Shown in pieces: positions 17,707-26,941 of a stretch of 64,000 nucleotides of DNA (positions within the stretch are counted from its first letter, which is position 1; each line of letters starts with the position of its first letter). Both the position numbers and the translations under genes were made by a program. This DNA is from Rubripirellula reticaptiva (GTDB lineage: Bacteria > Planctomycetota > Planctomycetia > Pirellulales > Pirellulaceae). Below the pieces are notes generated by a model, which was given only the letters and a program-made list of their open reading frames with translations, was not told the origin of the DNA and ran no database searches. The DNA lies in contig NZ_SJPX01000001.1 in the NCBI RefSeq assembly GCF_007860175.1, forward strand, positions 1,426,001-1,490,000, read 5' to 3'.

Positions 17707-18660
17707 CTACAGCAACCCAATGCTGCGCAGAATCTCGGCGACCCGTTGTCGCTCGGGTTCGCGGAACGCGTGGAAGGGATCTGCCGGTAAGTCATTGCAC
17801 AGCCCGATCAACGATGCGGCCGTCTTGGTGGCTTTGATGTGCCGCGATGCGTACTTGCCAATGTCGTAAATGTCTTGGAAGCGATTGATCTTTTGCATCA
17901 CCGCGTCGAGCTTGGCCGCGTCGCCGTCTTGCAGTGCGCGATAGCAATCGACGAACAACTGGGGCGCGATATTCGCTCCGCCGCTGACGCCGCCATCGCC
18001 ACCGAGCGCATGGGCTTGGGGAAGTAACGCTTCGGGGCCTAGCAAAATCGACCAATCCGGACGCACGCTCTTCATTTTGCAAAGGCGACCGAAGTATTCC
18101 ATGTCGCCACTGCTGTCTTTGACGCCCACGATGCCGTCGATACTGGCAAGCTTAGCAAGCGTTTCAATCTCGAACCAAACCTTCGTTAGCTGAGGCATGT
18201 TGTAGAGCATCAGCGGCAACGGGATCAGCGGCTGGATGTTCTGCACATACGAAGTCAGTTCAGTTTGTCCCGCTGGAAAGTAATAGGGAGTGGTCAGCAC
18301 GGCGGCACTCGCGCCGCTGTCGGCAGCATGTTTCGCCAGATTGACGGTTTCGGTGAAGGCGGTATCGGCGATTCCGACTAAGACCGGGACGCGGTCGCGA
18401 ACCAATCGAGTCGTTTCGGTGATCATTTGTCGCCGCAATCGATAACTCAAGCTGGGCGCCTCGCCGGTGGTGCCCAAAATGAAGACGCCCGATACTCCGC
18501 CATCGATCACGTGGTCGAGTAATCGCTGCAGACCGTCGCAATCGAGTTCGTCGCGCGCAGCAAGGGGCGTGATCAGCGGCGGGACGATTCCACGCAGCGC
18601 AAAAGCAGATGGTGACATGGAGGGAGTCAAGGAAGGCGATGGTGGGGTGGGAAAGCTCAT
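17707..18660 (-). CDS. DapA/NanA-family class I aldolase (dihydrodipicolinate synthase-like)
   Basis: 317 aa, TIM-barrel aldolase. Seen: GVSGVFILGTTGEAPSL (GTTGE substrate-carboxylate motif), TPYYFP, LMLYNMPQ with the catalytic Tyr, and the Schiff-base Lys in GIVGVKDSSGD. Known: the family includes dihydrodipicolinate synthase, N-acetylneuraminate lyase and sugar-acid aldolases; motifs alone do not separate them. Context with a sialidase-like protein and a sialate O-acetylesterase-like gene favours a sugar-acid lyase such as NanA over lysine biosynthesis. The first about 15 residues are Pro/Ser-rich; Met15 (18618) is an alternative start. It is probably the first gene of the minus-strand operon, divergent from the esterase gene at 18840. 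Confidence 0.85.
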   Translation of the reverse strand: MSFPTPPSPSLTPSMSPSAFALRGIVPPLITPLAARDELDCDGLQRLLDHVIDGGVSGVFILGTTGEAPSLSYRLRRQMITETTRLVRDRVPVLVGIADTAFTETVNLAKHAADSGASAAVLTTPYYFPAGQTELTSYVQNIQPLIPLPLMLYNMPQLTKVWFEIETLAKLASIDGIVGVKDSSGDMEYFGRLCKMKSVRPDWSILLGPEALLPQAHALGGDGGVSGGANIAPQLFVDCYRALQDGDAAKLDAVMQKINRFQDIYDIGKYASRHIKATKTAASLIGLCNDLPADPFHAFREPERQRVAEILRSIGLL

Positions 18661-18722
18661 CGACTTTAGCCTTGCCGGATTTCGAATGCAACCTTCGCCT
18701 ATGCAATCGCGCCCAGTCGTCT

Positions 18723-18764
18723 CGCGTCAGTTAGAATGTCGGGCGGTCCGCGTCAGTTAGAATG
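18723..18764. promoter_or_regulatory. Two 16-bp direct repeats in the divergent promoter region (putative operator)
   Basis: CGCGTCAGTTAGAATG occurs at 18723-18738 and, identically, at 18749-18764 (26-bp period, about 2.5 helical turns). It lies in the 179-bp region between the divergently transcribed aldolase gene and the sialate O-acetylesterase-like gene. Each copy contains TAGAAT, which is close to a -10 hexamer, but no matching -35 box is seen at normal spacing. A regulator binding site for the cluster is the simplest reading; this is inference. Confidence 0.5.
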
Positions 18765-18839
18765 CGTCGCCCAGCACTTGCGTGCTCGCCCTCCCCCTTG
18801 CCCTGCTACTTGCCCACCTCAATTGAAAGGCTGACTTCG

Positions 18840-21008
18840 ATGAAGCTGTCTCTTGTTTCGCGAATTCTTCAGGTTGCCGTTGTACTGATTTGCATCGGTG
18901 CTGCGGATGTTCAAGCCGACGTTCGCTTGCCCGGTTTCTTTGCCGATCACATGGTGATTCAACAGCAGAAACCCATTCGGATTTGGGGCTGGGACAACGC
19001 CGGCCAGCGCGTGACCGTTTCGATCGGCGAATCATCGGTCACCGCTACCGCAGGTGATTCTGGTAAATGGAGCGCCGAGTTGCCAGCGATGACGGCAAGC
19101 AACCAGCCACAAGCGCTGACCGTCCAAGGTTCGAGTACGGTTGAAATCAAGGATGCGTTGGTGGGCGAAGTTTGGCTGTGCAGCGGCCAGTCCAACATGG
19201 AATGGACCGTGGCAAGCAGCACCAATGCCAAGGAAGAAATCGCGGCAGCCAACTATCCCACTATTCGCCAGTTTCAAGTCAGCAAGCGACCGTCCAACGT
19301 GCCGCTCGATGACATCCAGTCGAGCTGGCAAATTTGTTCGCCCCAAACGGCAGGCGGGTTCACGGCCTGCGGATACTTCATGGCTCTCAACTTGCAAAAA
19401 GAGCTTGGTGTGCCCATCGGTCTTTTGAATTCCTCGTGGGGCGGGACTCGGATCGAACCGTGGACACCACCGGTCGGGTTCGAAAAGGTTGACGCACTTG
19501 GGGATATCTACGATTCGGTTCTCAGTCGTACACCGGGGACCGATCGCAATCGCGACTTGAATCAACAACATGTCACCAGCATCGAAACGTGGCTCGATTC
19601 GGCCAAGCAGGCGTTGGCCACTGGCGGCGTCGTTTCAGCCAGCCCAGCCTATCCGTCAACCTTGACGCCATTCGAATCGCACCAAGATCCGACCATGCTT
19701 TACAACGGCATGATCCATGCGATGGTCGGTTTCCCGATTCGCGGCGCGATTTGGTATCAAGGCGAATCTAATCATGGTGAAGGGATGCTGTACACCGAAA
19801 AAATGAAAGCTCTGATTGCCGGTTGGCGAGAGCTTTGGGATCAAGGCGAATTTCCGTTTTACTTTGTTCAGATCGCACCCTTTCAATATGGTACCGAAAA
19901 TCCCGAAGTGTTGGCGACGTTCTGGGAAGCTCAGGCTGCCGCCACAAAAATTCCCAATACTGGCATGGTCGTGATCAACGACATCGCAACGCTTGATAAT
20001 ATCCACCCACCGAACAAGCAGGACGTTGGGCACCGTTTGGCACTGCTGGCACTGAAACATGACTACGAACGCGATGTCGTCGCCGAAAGCCCAACGATGG
20101 CTTCGATGGAGACGCTCGACGGGATTCTAAAGATAACGTTCGACAACACAGGCGGCGGACTGAAGACGCGAGACGGCGGGCCAGTCACGCATTTCGAAGT
20201 GATCGGTGTAGGGTCCAGCGGTTATCAACCCGCACAGGTCGCGATCGAAGGCGACACGATCGTTCTGTCATCGCCAAAGTGCCAGCATCCAGTTGCGTTC
20301 CGATTTGCATGGAACAAGTTGGCCGAGCCCAACTTGGTTGGCGGAACGGGCTTGCCCGTCGGTGCGTTTCGTGGCGGTGAAGTACCGAGTTTTGCGGATC
20401 AGTTGCCGATCGGAAAAGACTTTCGATTGGTCTATGACGTTGACTTAGCCAAGTTAGGAAAAACGATCTCGTACACCACCGACGAAAGTGAAACGGCCGG
20501 ACCGTTTTCAAAGATCGGTTACCTGTTGGAATTGCAGTCTGGCGGCGATGTCGAGCAAGGAATCTTTGTGGTCGTCGACGCGTTCACGGACGATGCAAAA
20601 AAAATTGGCATTCCCACGGCCGCTTCCAAAGCAACGTTTCAACAGCCGTTGTCGTCAGTTGACATCTATTCCAATGTTGAGGGCATCGTGACGGGAACAA
20701 ATATCGGAACGGCCAACATTGAATTTTGGCCCAACAACTACGGACAGGGAAACGACGCCAAGGTTCAGGGTGCATCCAGTACCAAGTACGACTTCGGTGA
20801 CGTGGTCAGCCAACCTGTCGATGGTTATGGCAGCATGCAAATTCACAACTTCGGCGCGAAGCAAACTCTGTTCGCTATCAACCACTGGTCCAGCGGCCCA
20901 TCAGCCGATATCGGAATCGGAAACAATTCCGGCGACAACGCCGACTGGACCTTCAGTGGAAACGCAGCAAGCTATTTACAAAAACGACTTCGAGTTTTTG
21001 TGAAGTAG
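18840..21008 (+). CDS. Secreted sialate O-acetylesterase-like SGNH hydrolase
   Basis: 722 aa from ATG 18840, which has a GAAAGG ribosome-binding sequence 9 nt upstream and gives a signal peptide ([22 protein letters not shown]). Seen: [15 protein letters not shown] and a jelly-roll-like N-terminal part (WSAELPAM), the SGNH block I motif [12 protein letters not shown] (Ser nucleophile), [29 protein letters not shown], and a late [16 protein letters not shown] carrying the Asp/His dyad region. A C-terminal extension of about 180 residues after the esterase domain may be a carbohydrate-binding beta-sandwich. Known: the family removes acetyl groups from sialic acids or other glycans. It faces the aldolase-sialidase-kinase operon. 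Confidence 0.85.
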   Translation: MKLSLVSRILQVAVVLICIGAADVQADVRLPGFFADHMVIQQQKPIRIWGWDNAGQRVTVSIGESSVTATAGDSGKWSAELPAMTASNQPQALTVQGSSTVEIKDALVGEVWLCSGQSNMEWTVASSTNAKEEIAAANYPTIRQFQVSKRPSNVPLDDIQSSWQICSPQTAGGFTACGYFMALNLQKELGVPIGLLNSSWGGTRIEPWTPPVGFEKVDALGDIYDSVLSRTPGTDRNRDLNQQHVTSIETWLDSAKQALATGGVVSASPAYPSTLTPFESHQDPTMLYNGMIHAMVGFPIRGAIWYQGESNHGEGMLYTEKMKALIAGWRELWDQGEFPFYFVQIAPFQYGTENPEVLATFWEAQAAATKIPNTGMVVINDIATLDNIHPPNKQDVGHRLALLALKHDYERDVVAESPTMASMETLDGILKITFDNTGGGLKTRDGGPVTHFEVIGVGSSGYQPAQVAIEGDTIVLSSPKCQHPVAFRFAWNKLAEPNLVGGTGLPVGAFRGGEVPSFADQLPIGKDFRLVYDVDLAKLGKTISYTTDESETAGPFSKIGYLLELQSGGDVEQGIFVVVDAFTDDAKKIGIPTAASKATFQQPLSSVDIYSNVEGIVTGTNIGTANIEFWPNNYGQGNDAKVQGASSTKYDFGDVVSQPVDGYGSMQIHNFGAKQTLFAINHWSSGPSADIGIGNNSGDNADWTFSGNAASYLQKRLRVFVK

Positions 21009-21017
21009 ACAGTCGAA

Positions 21018-21491
21018 TCAGGGATTGCTCAGTTTCTGGGAACCGGGTGTTTCCAGGCGAACAACGCCGACGTCGTTTTCTTCGCCTGGCGTGATTTCCC
21101 ACACGAGTTTTGAATCACTGGTCGATGCGTATCGCCCGACCAACCGGTCTCCGGTCATTTGCCGAGACATGGGATCAAAAGTGCCCCACGTGCATGTCAC
21201 TTGATAGCTTCCCGGCACCACGCCGTCGCCATTGGTGTAGGTCGAGATCGAAAGATGGCCTTCTTTGTCGCTGACGCCTGTGGCGGGAACTCCGTCTTGC
21301 GTTAGTGGATGAAGTTGCAAGATCACGCCTTCGGCCGGCGCGGCGTCGACTTCGACCGTTCCACGCACGATTGCCACGCGAGGATCGGCAGTTTTGCCGC
21401 TGCATCCAAGCAACAGTATCGTCGACAATCCAAGTGTGGCTAATGCAAAAGACCTGCGGCTTTTTTTGCCGCATCGTTCAATACGCTTCAT
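21018..21491 (-). CDS. Putative lipoprotein with carboxypeptidase-regulatory-like fold
   Basis: 157 aa. Seen: a lipoprotein signal with lipobox LLLGC (Cys30) and then a short beta-rich domain (RVAIVRGTVEVDAAPAEGVILQLHP...SDKEGHLSISTY...VVPGSYQVTCTWG), which resembles the small Ig-like/carboxypeptidase-regulatory-like lipoproteins that accompany DUF1559 genes in planctomycetes. The start overlaps the last 14 nt of the DUF1559 gene, so translation is probably coupled. It is the third gene of the kinase-prepilin-lipoprotein operon. Function unknown; an envelope partner of the prepilin-like protein is a reasonable inference. Confidence 0.75.
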   Translation of the reverse strand: MKRIERCGKKSRRSFALATLGLSTILLLGCSGKTADPRVAIVRGTVEVDAAPAEGVILQLHPLTQDGVPATGVSDKEGHLSISTYTNGDGVVPGSYQVTCTWGTFDPMSRQMTGDRLVGRYASTSDSKLVWEITPGEENDVGVVRLETPGSQKLSNP

Positions 21492-22530
21492 GGTCCACTA
21501 CTTCGCCCGCACGACGAGTGATCATGGATGCGAATGCGTGGGCATCGACGCTTGCGGAAATGAACCGAACTGCTCCATCGGCAAAGATGAATTGGGATCC
21601 GCCGGTATGAAAACTGTGGAAGCCAAACCCGCGTGCATTGGTGCAGTTGATTGCACAAGGGCCGCCCAGCGGTGGCCACGATAGTCCGCCTTGCAGTGAT
21701 CCTTGTAACCAGTGTTCTCCGCCGAGAAGGTCGCCCCAACCGCCGCCTTCCAGTCCGATCAAGTTCGCCGTCGCAACGGGATCTTCTCGGCCACCACTGA
21801 ATACGACGGGGCCGCCGGTCCGCTCGCCAATCAGGATTGTGTTGGATAAACCATCAAGGATGCCTGCGAAGGTTCCGTCTTCTGAACCGCCGAAGATTGG
21901 ACTGACGACCTGCAATGCTCCTTCGCGATTGCTTAACAAATTTGGACCAAAGGCGTGCTTGGCGTACAGGCCGCTGACACCAGTGGCGGGCGAGTAGTCG
22001 CAGGCCGCAATATTAGTGGCTGTAAACGGAAGTCCGGCCGGCGCCGCGTTGAAGGTGTACCGTCGCCCTTCTGGCGCACCGGGCGATGACGGGCATAGGT
22101 ACGTCGTGATTGATTTTTGAATCACGCTGACGTTGCTAGGGCTTAGCTGGTCGACCGCCAAAGTGTTTTGGTCAATCTCGGAGAAGACAGCCTGTTCTTC
22201 GAGGAACGGAAGGACGTCGATTGTCCAAACACGGCCGTTGAAAGGTCGCGGTGTGGTCTCGAGCCACCAAGCACGCGGCAGTTGGCGGAACGCCGAATGG
22301 TAATTGTGGATTGCAAGTCCGGTTTGTTTCATTCGGTTGCTGCACTGCATCCGCCGGGCGGCTTCCCTCGCGGCCTGAACCGCCGGCAGTAGCAATCCAA
22401 CGAGCATGCCGATGATCGCGATCACGACCAATAATTCAACAAGCGTGAAGCCACGACTTTTTCGAGCCAGCGAATTTGCCAGCACTCCGAGGCGTTCACT
22501 GCCGTGTACAGTGTTTGAATTCAATGTCAT
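21478..22530 (-). CDS. DUF1559 prepilin-like secreted protein (copy 2)
   Basis: 350 aa. Seen: a prepilin-type N-terminus ([20 protein letters not shown]) preceded by a 27-residue basic leader, the DUF1559 start ([36 protein letters not shown]), [17 protein letters not shown], and the H-X9-DG motif (HTGGS...ADG). It is shorter than copies 1 and 3 and lacks their [12 protein letters not shown] tail. Its ATG overlaps the stop of the kinase gene by 4 nt (ATGA), and its 3' end overlaps the lipoprotein gene by 14 nt. Inferred: a surface pilin-like protein made together with a membrane Ser/Thr kinase. Confidence 0.85.
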   Translation of the reverse strand: MTLNSNTVHGSERLGVLANSLARKSRGFTLVELLVVIAIIGMLVGLLLPAVQAAREAARRMQCSNRMKQTGLAIHNYHSAFRQLPRAWWLETTPRPFNGRVWTIDVLPFLEEQAVFSEIDQNTLAVDQLSPSNVSVIQKSITTYLCPSSPGAPEGRRYTFNAAPAGLPFTATNIAACDYSPATGVSGLYAKHAFGPNLLSNREGALQVVSPIFGGSEDGTFAGILDGLSNTILIGERTGGPVVFSGGREDPVATANLIGLEGGGWGDLLGGEHWLQGSLQGGLSWPPLGGPCAINCTNARGFGFHSFHTGGSQFIFADGAVRFISASVDAHAFASMITRRAGEVVDHEAY

Positions 22531-25500
22531 TTGCCTTGCCCTCCTTCAGTCGCCATTGTTAGCGGCAGATTGAACGAGGAATATTTCCCGGTATTGTTTG
22601 TTGACGAATCCAATCGCATGAATTGCAATTTACCATTGTTCGTGGGGCCGAGCACTGGGAATTCTCGCTGGTGAACGAATAGCAGGTCGCCGCCCTCCGC
22701 CGATTCATTACTTGAAACTCGAATTCGTTGGATTTCGCCCGCCGAGTCGCCCTGCCAGATCTCACCGAGGTAACGCAGCGATGCAGCATCCCAAATCGCA
22801 ACGTCGCCAAGGTTACTGCCTGTCAGTACACTTAATCCGTCAGGCGATAGTGTAATCGCTGTGATTCGGCGGGTCGTTTGCGGTTGGGTGACAATTGGCG
22901 CCCAGCGAGAACTTGTTGACAAAACAACGCCCCCATCGCTGATTTTACGGATTCGTCCATCGCCGCAACCCGCGTAAATCCATCGTTTATCGATGTCGGA
23001 ACACTGGCACCGAACATAGCCAATCCCAGCTTGCGAGGTCGGAATCGATGTCGCTTTTCCGTTCCAGATGCGGACGGTGTCTCCTAGCGTAATGATGGTC
23101 TGGTCATCGAGAACGGAAATCGAGTCGATTGACGTCGGCGCGTGAAACGAGGTCACCGGTTGCAGCGAAACGGTGCCATTCGGCGATGGGCTGTCCGTTA
23201 TTTCTATTAACTCGAATCGTGACGCACCACGGCAGACGCAAACCTTGTTGGATGAGGGATTGAAATCAATGTGGTTGACGGACTGGATCACGTGGTCAGG
23301 CAGCGGTTCAGGTTGCCGCATGAGCCATGTTGGTGTCGAATCGAGCGAAGGGTCAATCTTTGCGATTGCCAACGAACCGTCTAACCAGCCTACTGCGATG
23401 TAGCGTCCGTCGGGTGAAATTTTCACGGCGCTGGCGAGATAGCGGGTTGGCATACGAAGTTGTTGGCGTCTGCCTGATGACAGTTCAACTCGCCAGACCG
23501 ATCCGTCCAGGTACCCGGCGATCGCAATTTTTCCGTCGGGTGAAACGTCTGCATGGTTGGACTGGCTGTCCAGACTGATCACCTGTCGAACATCAGCGAC
23601 ACCTTGTGTTGCCCAAGCAGTCACGTGCCCGCGATTACTACCGCTGATGACGACTCCATCGCTGCTGATACCAATGGCCGTGACCCGATCACCGTGGATC
23701 GAACGGTGCATCGCGACGGGGATGGATGTTCGCTTGCCGTCGACGGGAAGTTCATTGTTTTGGCTTTCGTCGCTTTTCGAAAGGATGTTTTTCGATGGGA
23801 TGTTTGATTGGTCGCCAAGATGCCATACCACAACACCGCCTCCAGTTGTTCCACCGGCGACGTAGTTTCCGTTTGGCGAGAAAGAAATCGTTGATAATTC
23901 GCCATGCGAATTTTCAAGAACCGTGGGTTCTTTGTCGTCACGATCCAGATCGTACAAGTAGCCTCGACTATCAAATCGCACTGTTGCCACAATTTGTTTG
24001 CCATCCGACGAACGGCTCATTCGATCAAAGCAACTGGGGCCTGGAATCTTCAGTGAACGAGCGCTGGATTTGTCACCGGGCTTCTGAATTCGTATCGCAT
24101 TGGACTCTGCGATCCACGCGATTTTGTCATTCGGAGCGAACGCCAAATCTTCGTTGCGACGGACCGAAGCGACTGTGATCGGTTCGCTGTCTGAGCCGAT
24201 TGTGAAAATCTGAATCGGTTCGTACCGTGTTCCGGCCGCCAAACGTTTCCCGTCACTGCTAAATGCGAGCGATTCCAATGTTGTGGCGAATTGCTGAATC
24301 GGTTTAGGAACCTTGCGACCGCCGAGCGAAAAGAACTGGATGCGATCGTTATTTAGTCCTAACCAGTTCAATGCGGATGGCGCGCCCGAGATTCCCAATG
24401 CCAAAAAATCTTCGTCGGGGGCGACGGCTAAGGCATGGAGGATCTCGCCTTCCGCCAGTTGAATCTCGCGAACGGGTTGGCGTTGATCGCTACGATAGAA
24501 ACGTACCTGGTTTCCGCCCGCGATCGCATGCAAGTTTGCGTTCGGCATTGGTACGACCTCTTCCACCATCGTTTCAAGACCCGCCAGTTCGGTCCATCCA
24601 TCCCGTGCGAGTGTCCCGAGTAATCGGAAGTCAAATCGGTCATGGTACTGGTCGCCCGAGTAACGCTTGATATCGTTGACAAACGACATCGCCGTTGCCG
24701 GGTCCTGCCGAGCGACGGCCAGATAGGCTTGGTTCATGTCGGACCGATAAGCAATCTCGATCGCGTCTTTGCGGCTCAGCGAAGCTTCCGTTACCGCTAG
24801 CCCCAGTTCAGCCTGCTTTTTCCGTAAAAGCCGATTGCTCCAAGCGAAAACCAGAATGCTAGTGATCGCCAAAGTTACCAGAGCGATGAACAATCCCAAC
24901 AACACCGGCGCTCGACGCGCCGACAGCCAAGTACGTTCAAGACTTGATTGGCGTCGTGCTGTTACCTCTCGACCGTCCTGCCACCGAAGCAAGTCGTCGA
25001 CCAGAGCCTGCGCCGATTCGTACCGTTGTGATGGTTGTTTGTGAATCGCTTTGTAGCAGATCGCCAGTAGATCTTGAGAGATCGGTTTTGTGTCGACCGC
25101 GATAGGCTTGATTGGTTCGGTGCAAATTTGAGTCAACAGTTCAAGCGGCTTGCTTGACCGAAAGGGAAGCTCGCCCGCGATCATTTGATATAGCAATAGT
25201 CCGAGTGAGTAGACGTCGCTGCTGCGTGCGTCCCAGCGTTCGTCGCCCATGATCTGTTCCGGCGACATGTACATCACGGTACCGGCGAAACCACTTTGGG
25301 TCTGGCCTGTCGAATCGCTGTCAATTTCAAGCACGAGCCCAAAGTCGGTCAACCGCGGCGTGAAGGGTAATATGTCGCCATCGGCTCGTTCCGGAGACAG
25401 CAGCACGTTGCCTGGCTTGATATCTCGGTGCACAAGTCCGCGTCCATGCGCGTGCGCGACCGCTTGTCCCAGTTTTAATGTCACTTCGGCCGCCCAGCGT

Positions 25501-26036
25501 GGGCTGACCCGACCAGGGTGCTCCTGCAGGTACTGGTATAATGTTGGGCCGTTACAAAACTCCGAGACCAAATAGACGCACTGCTCGTCTTCGACGACTT
25601 CGTAAAGTGGCACTAAGTATGGGTGATTCAGTCGGGCCGAGGCTCGTGCTTCACGCAATCGATACTCTTCGCTTGCCGAATGTATGCCCGCTCGTCTCGG
25701 CACAGCTTTAAGTGCAACGTCGCGCCTTAGCACTTCGTCAAAAGCTTTGTAGACGACGCCAAACCCACCTTCCCCCACACGCTGTCCGACCTTAAATCTT
25801 CCCACTTGCTTTGGAATTGAAAACGTTTCGTCCAAACCGCCTGACTGGCTCATCGATTGAGTGCTGTTTGGACTGAGCGTCGCATGAAGCAATCTCAGGA
25901 CCGATGCAATGCGCGAATGCTGGGCTTCGCTCGGCCAGTCCGCGCCTTGCTGAGCTTGCAACTGGTTGCCAAACCGTTTTGCTGCTTCGGCCAAGCGGTC
26001 TCTCGAATCTGCGCTGTCCAACAAAGAATCGTTCAT
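22527..26036 (-). CDS. Transmembrane Ser/Thr protein kinase with C-terminal WD40-type propeller
   Basis: 1169 aa. Seen: a Hanks-type kinase domain at about 80-350 with GRFKVGQRVGEGGFGVVYKA, the catalytic VALK (Lys110), HRDIKPGNVLL (203-213), TDFGL (DFG 231-233), GTVMYMSPEQ, and DVYSLGLLLYQMIAGELPF. All catalytic residues are intact. A transmembrane segment follows at about 375-400 (LLGLFIALVTLAITSILVFAW). The remaining 750 residues contain WD40-like blades (SFSPNGNYVAGGTTGGGVVVWHL, AITLSPDGLSVLTGSNLGDVAIWD). Known: such kinase-WD40 fusions are common in Planctomycetes; ligands are unknown. It is the first gene of an operon whose next gene overlaps by ATGA. The propeller presumably senses or scaffolds on the far side of the membrane. 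Confidence 0.9.
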   Translation of the reverse strand: MNDSLLDSADSRDRLAEAAKRFGNQLQAQQGADWPSEAQHSRIASVLRLLHATLSPNSTQSMSQSGGLDETFSIPKQVGRFKVGQRVGEGGFGVVYKAFDEVLRRDVALKAVPRRAGIHSASEEYRLREARASARLNHPYLVPLYEVVEDEQCVYLVSEFCNGPTLYQYLQEHPGRVSPRWAAEVTLKLGQAVAHAHGRGLVHRDIKPGNVLLSPERADGDILPFTPRLTDFGLVLEIDSDSTGQTQSGFAGTVMYMSPEQIMGDERWDARSSDVYSLGLLLYQMIAGELPFRSSKPLELLTQICTEPIKPIAVDTKPISQDLLAICYKAIHKQPSQRYESAQALVDDLLRWQDGREVTARRQSSLERTWLSARRAPVLLGLFIALVTLAITSILVFAWSNRLLRKKQAELGLAVTEASLSRKDAIEIAYRSDMNQAYLAVARQDPATAMSFVNDIKRYSGDQYHDRFDFRLLGTLARDGWTELAGLETMVEEVVPMPNANLHAIAGGNQVRFYRSDQRQPVREIQLAEGEILHALAVAPDEDFLALGISGAPSALNWLGLNNDRIQFFSLGGRKVPKPIQQFATTLESLAFSSDGKRLAAGTRYEPIQIFTIGSDSEPITVASVRRNEDLAFAPNDKIAWIAESNAIRIQKPGDKSSARSLKIPGPSCFDRMSRSSDGKQIVATVRFDSRGYLYDLDRDDKEPTVLENSHGELSTISFSPNGNYVAGGTTGGGVVVWHLGDQSNIPSKNILSKSDESQNNELPVDGKRTSIPVAMHRSIHGDRVTAIGISSDGVVISGSNRGHVTAWATQGVADVRQVISLDSQSNHADVSPDGKIAIAGYLDGSVWRVELSSGRRQQLRMPTRYLASAVKISPDGRYIAVGWLDGSLAIAKIDPSLDSTPTWLMRQPEPLPDHVIQSVNHIDFNPSSNKVCVCRGASRFELIEITDSPSPNGTVSLQPVTSFHAPTSIDSISVLDDQTIITLGDTVRIWNGKATSIPTSQAGIGYVRCQCSDIDKRWIYAGCGDGRIRKISDGGVVLSTSSRWAPIVTQPQTTRRITAITLSPDGLSVLTGSNLGDVAIWDAASLRYLGEIWQGDSAGEIQRIRVSSNESAEGGDLLFVHQREFPVLGPTNNGKLQFMRLDSSTNNTGKYSSFNLPLTMATEGGQGK

Positions 26037-26521
26037 TTCAGTAATCCGCCTATGCGATCATCTAACGTTTCCGTGCCTTCAAGCCACCGACGTGGGTATG
26101 TTGTCGCAAAAACACTCGGCTCCCTGGCAACCTCGTCACTTGTCAAATCACAAAAATCGCAAGTACAAAATCGAGCAAATTTCTTTGGGCAAACCGCCGA
26201 CCGCCTGAAACTGCACCTCAAGCCGGTTCCGTCAATCGGCCGCGAAACACAATTGCTGCGGCGCCCCGAAACTTAGCCTGATATTCTTTTCGTCGAAAAA
26301 CACACGGTTTGAATTCTATCCGAAATCGTCCAATACGGGCGGGTCCACTACGGGAAACAAAACCTTACCAATACCGCCAAATACGATGGCCGTTTTTCCA
26401 AGTTTCATTGCCCCATGTTTTAAACTTGCGAATTAACTGTCCAACTGGTTTTGCAAAAGCACGCGTAGGGCACCCGCCCGGCAAAACCCCGAGATCGTCG
26501 TCACCGATTCAGGCTGACTTT
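26037..26521. other. 485-bp intergenic region upstream of the kinase operon
   Basis: It lies between the BLUF gene stop and the kinase gene start, both on the minus strand, and is visibly richer in A and T than the genes. A 62-codon minus frame (26221-26033) runs into the kinase ATG with a 4-nt overlap, but its product shows no recognisable motif and I do not call it. A TTGACA-like hexamer on the minus strand near 26140 has no convincing -10 partner. No hairpin terminator for the BLUF operon and no RNA gene were recognised. Confidence 0.4.
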
Positions 26522-26938
26522 CTACATCGCCGTCGTTGGCGCAAAGCAACTCAATAAGAAGTCGAGAACCTGCTGCGGATTGAAACGTGTCGACGGCATT
26601 CCGGGTTCGTAACACTGGCTCGATAACATTTTCCGGTCGATGGTGGAATCGTCTTTTAGAGCCATCCATTCCGATGGGAACAGCAACTCGGACGTTGACT
26701 CTTTGATCCGAAGCTCTAGCTCGCAGTGGCGATCGTCGGCCGCAATGCGTTTGTATCGTTCGTCGACGGCATAGGGAGCACCTTCGAGAACTTGGATGAA
26801 GAAACCATCAAGGAAAAGCAAGGCGCCGGTCAGCCCACTATCGCTATTGCGATTGTGCGAAACGCGGATTACGTCATAGACGTTCCGCAATGTGATGCCA
26901 TCGGTGGCGCGACTTGTGTAAAGGATTCGTTGATACAT
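26522..26938 (-). CDS. BLUF-domain blue-light sensor (FAD-binding)
   Basis: 138 aa, essentially a stand-alone BLUF domain plus a short C-terminal helix. Seen: RILYTSRAT with the flavin-interacting Tyr7, HNRNSDSGLTGALLFLDGFFIQVLEG with Asn31 and Gln49 (the Tyr-Asn-Gln triad needed for photoactivation), YKRIAADDRHCELEL, and a Trp91-Met92 pair in the FPSEWMAL strand. Known: BLUF domains bind FAD and rearrange a Gln hydrogen-bond network on blue light; they often control EAL or cyclase domains. The start lies 3 nt after the stop of the GGDEF-EAL gene, with a GAAGGGA ribosome-binding sequence inside the end of that gene. Inferred: it regulates the neighbouring c-di-GMP enzyme. Confidence 0.9.
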   Translation of the reverse strand: MYQRILYTSRATDGITLRNVYDVIRVSHNRNSDSGLTGALLFLDGFFIQVLEGAPYAVDERYKRIAADDRHCELELRIKESTSELLFPSEWMALKDDSTIDRKMLSSQCYEPGMPSTRFNPQQVLDFLLSCFAPTTAM

Positions 26939-26941
26939 CGA

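Noticed and set aside
26033-26221. A 62-codon minus frame overlapping the kinase start by 4 nt.
   Set aside because: Product has no recognisable motif, no clear RBS, and short random frames are common. A sigma factor, expected in some kinase operons, is not seen.
26455-26500. A CACGCGTAGGGCACC segment near the c-di-GMP genes looked like the start of a GEMM riboswitch.
   Set aside because: The A-rich conserved core and second stem are absent, and it lies downstream of the BLUF gene, not in a 5' UTR.
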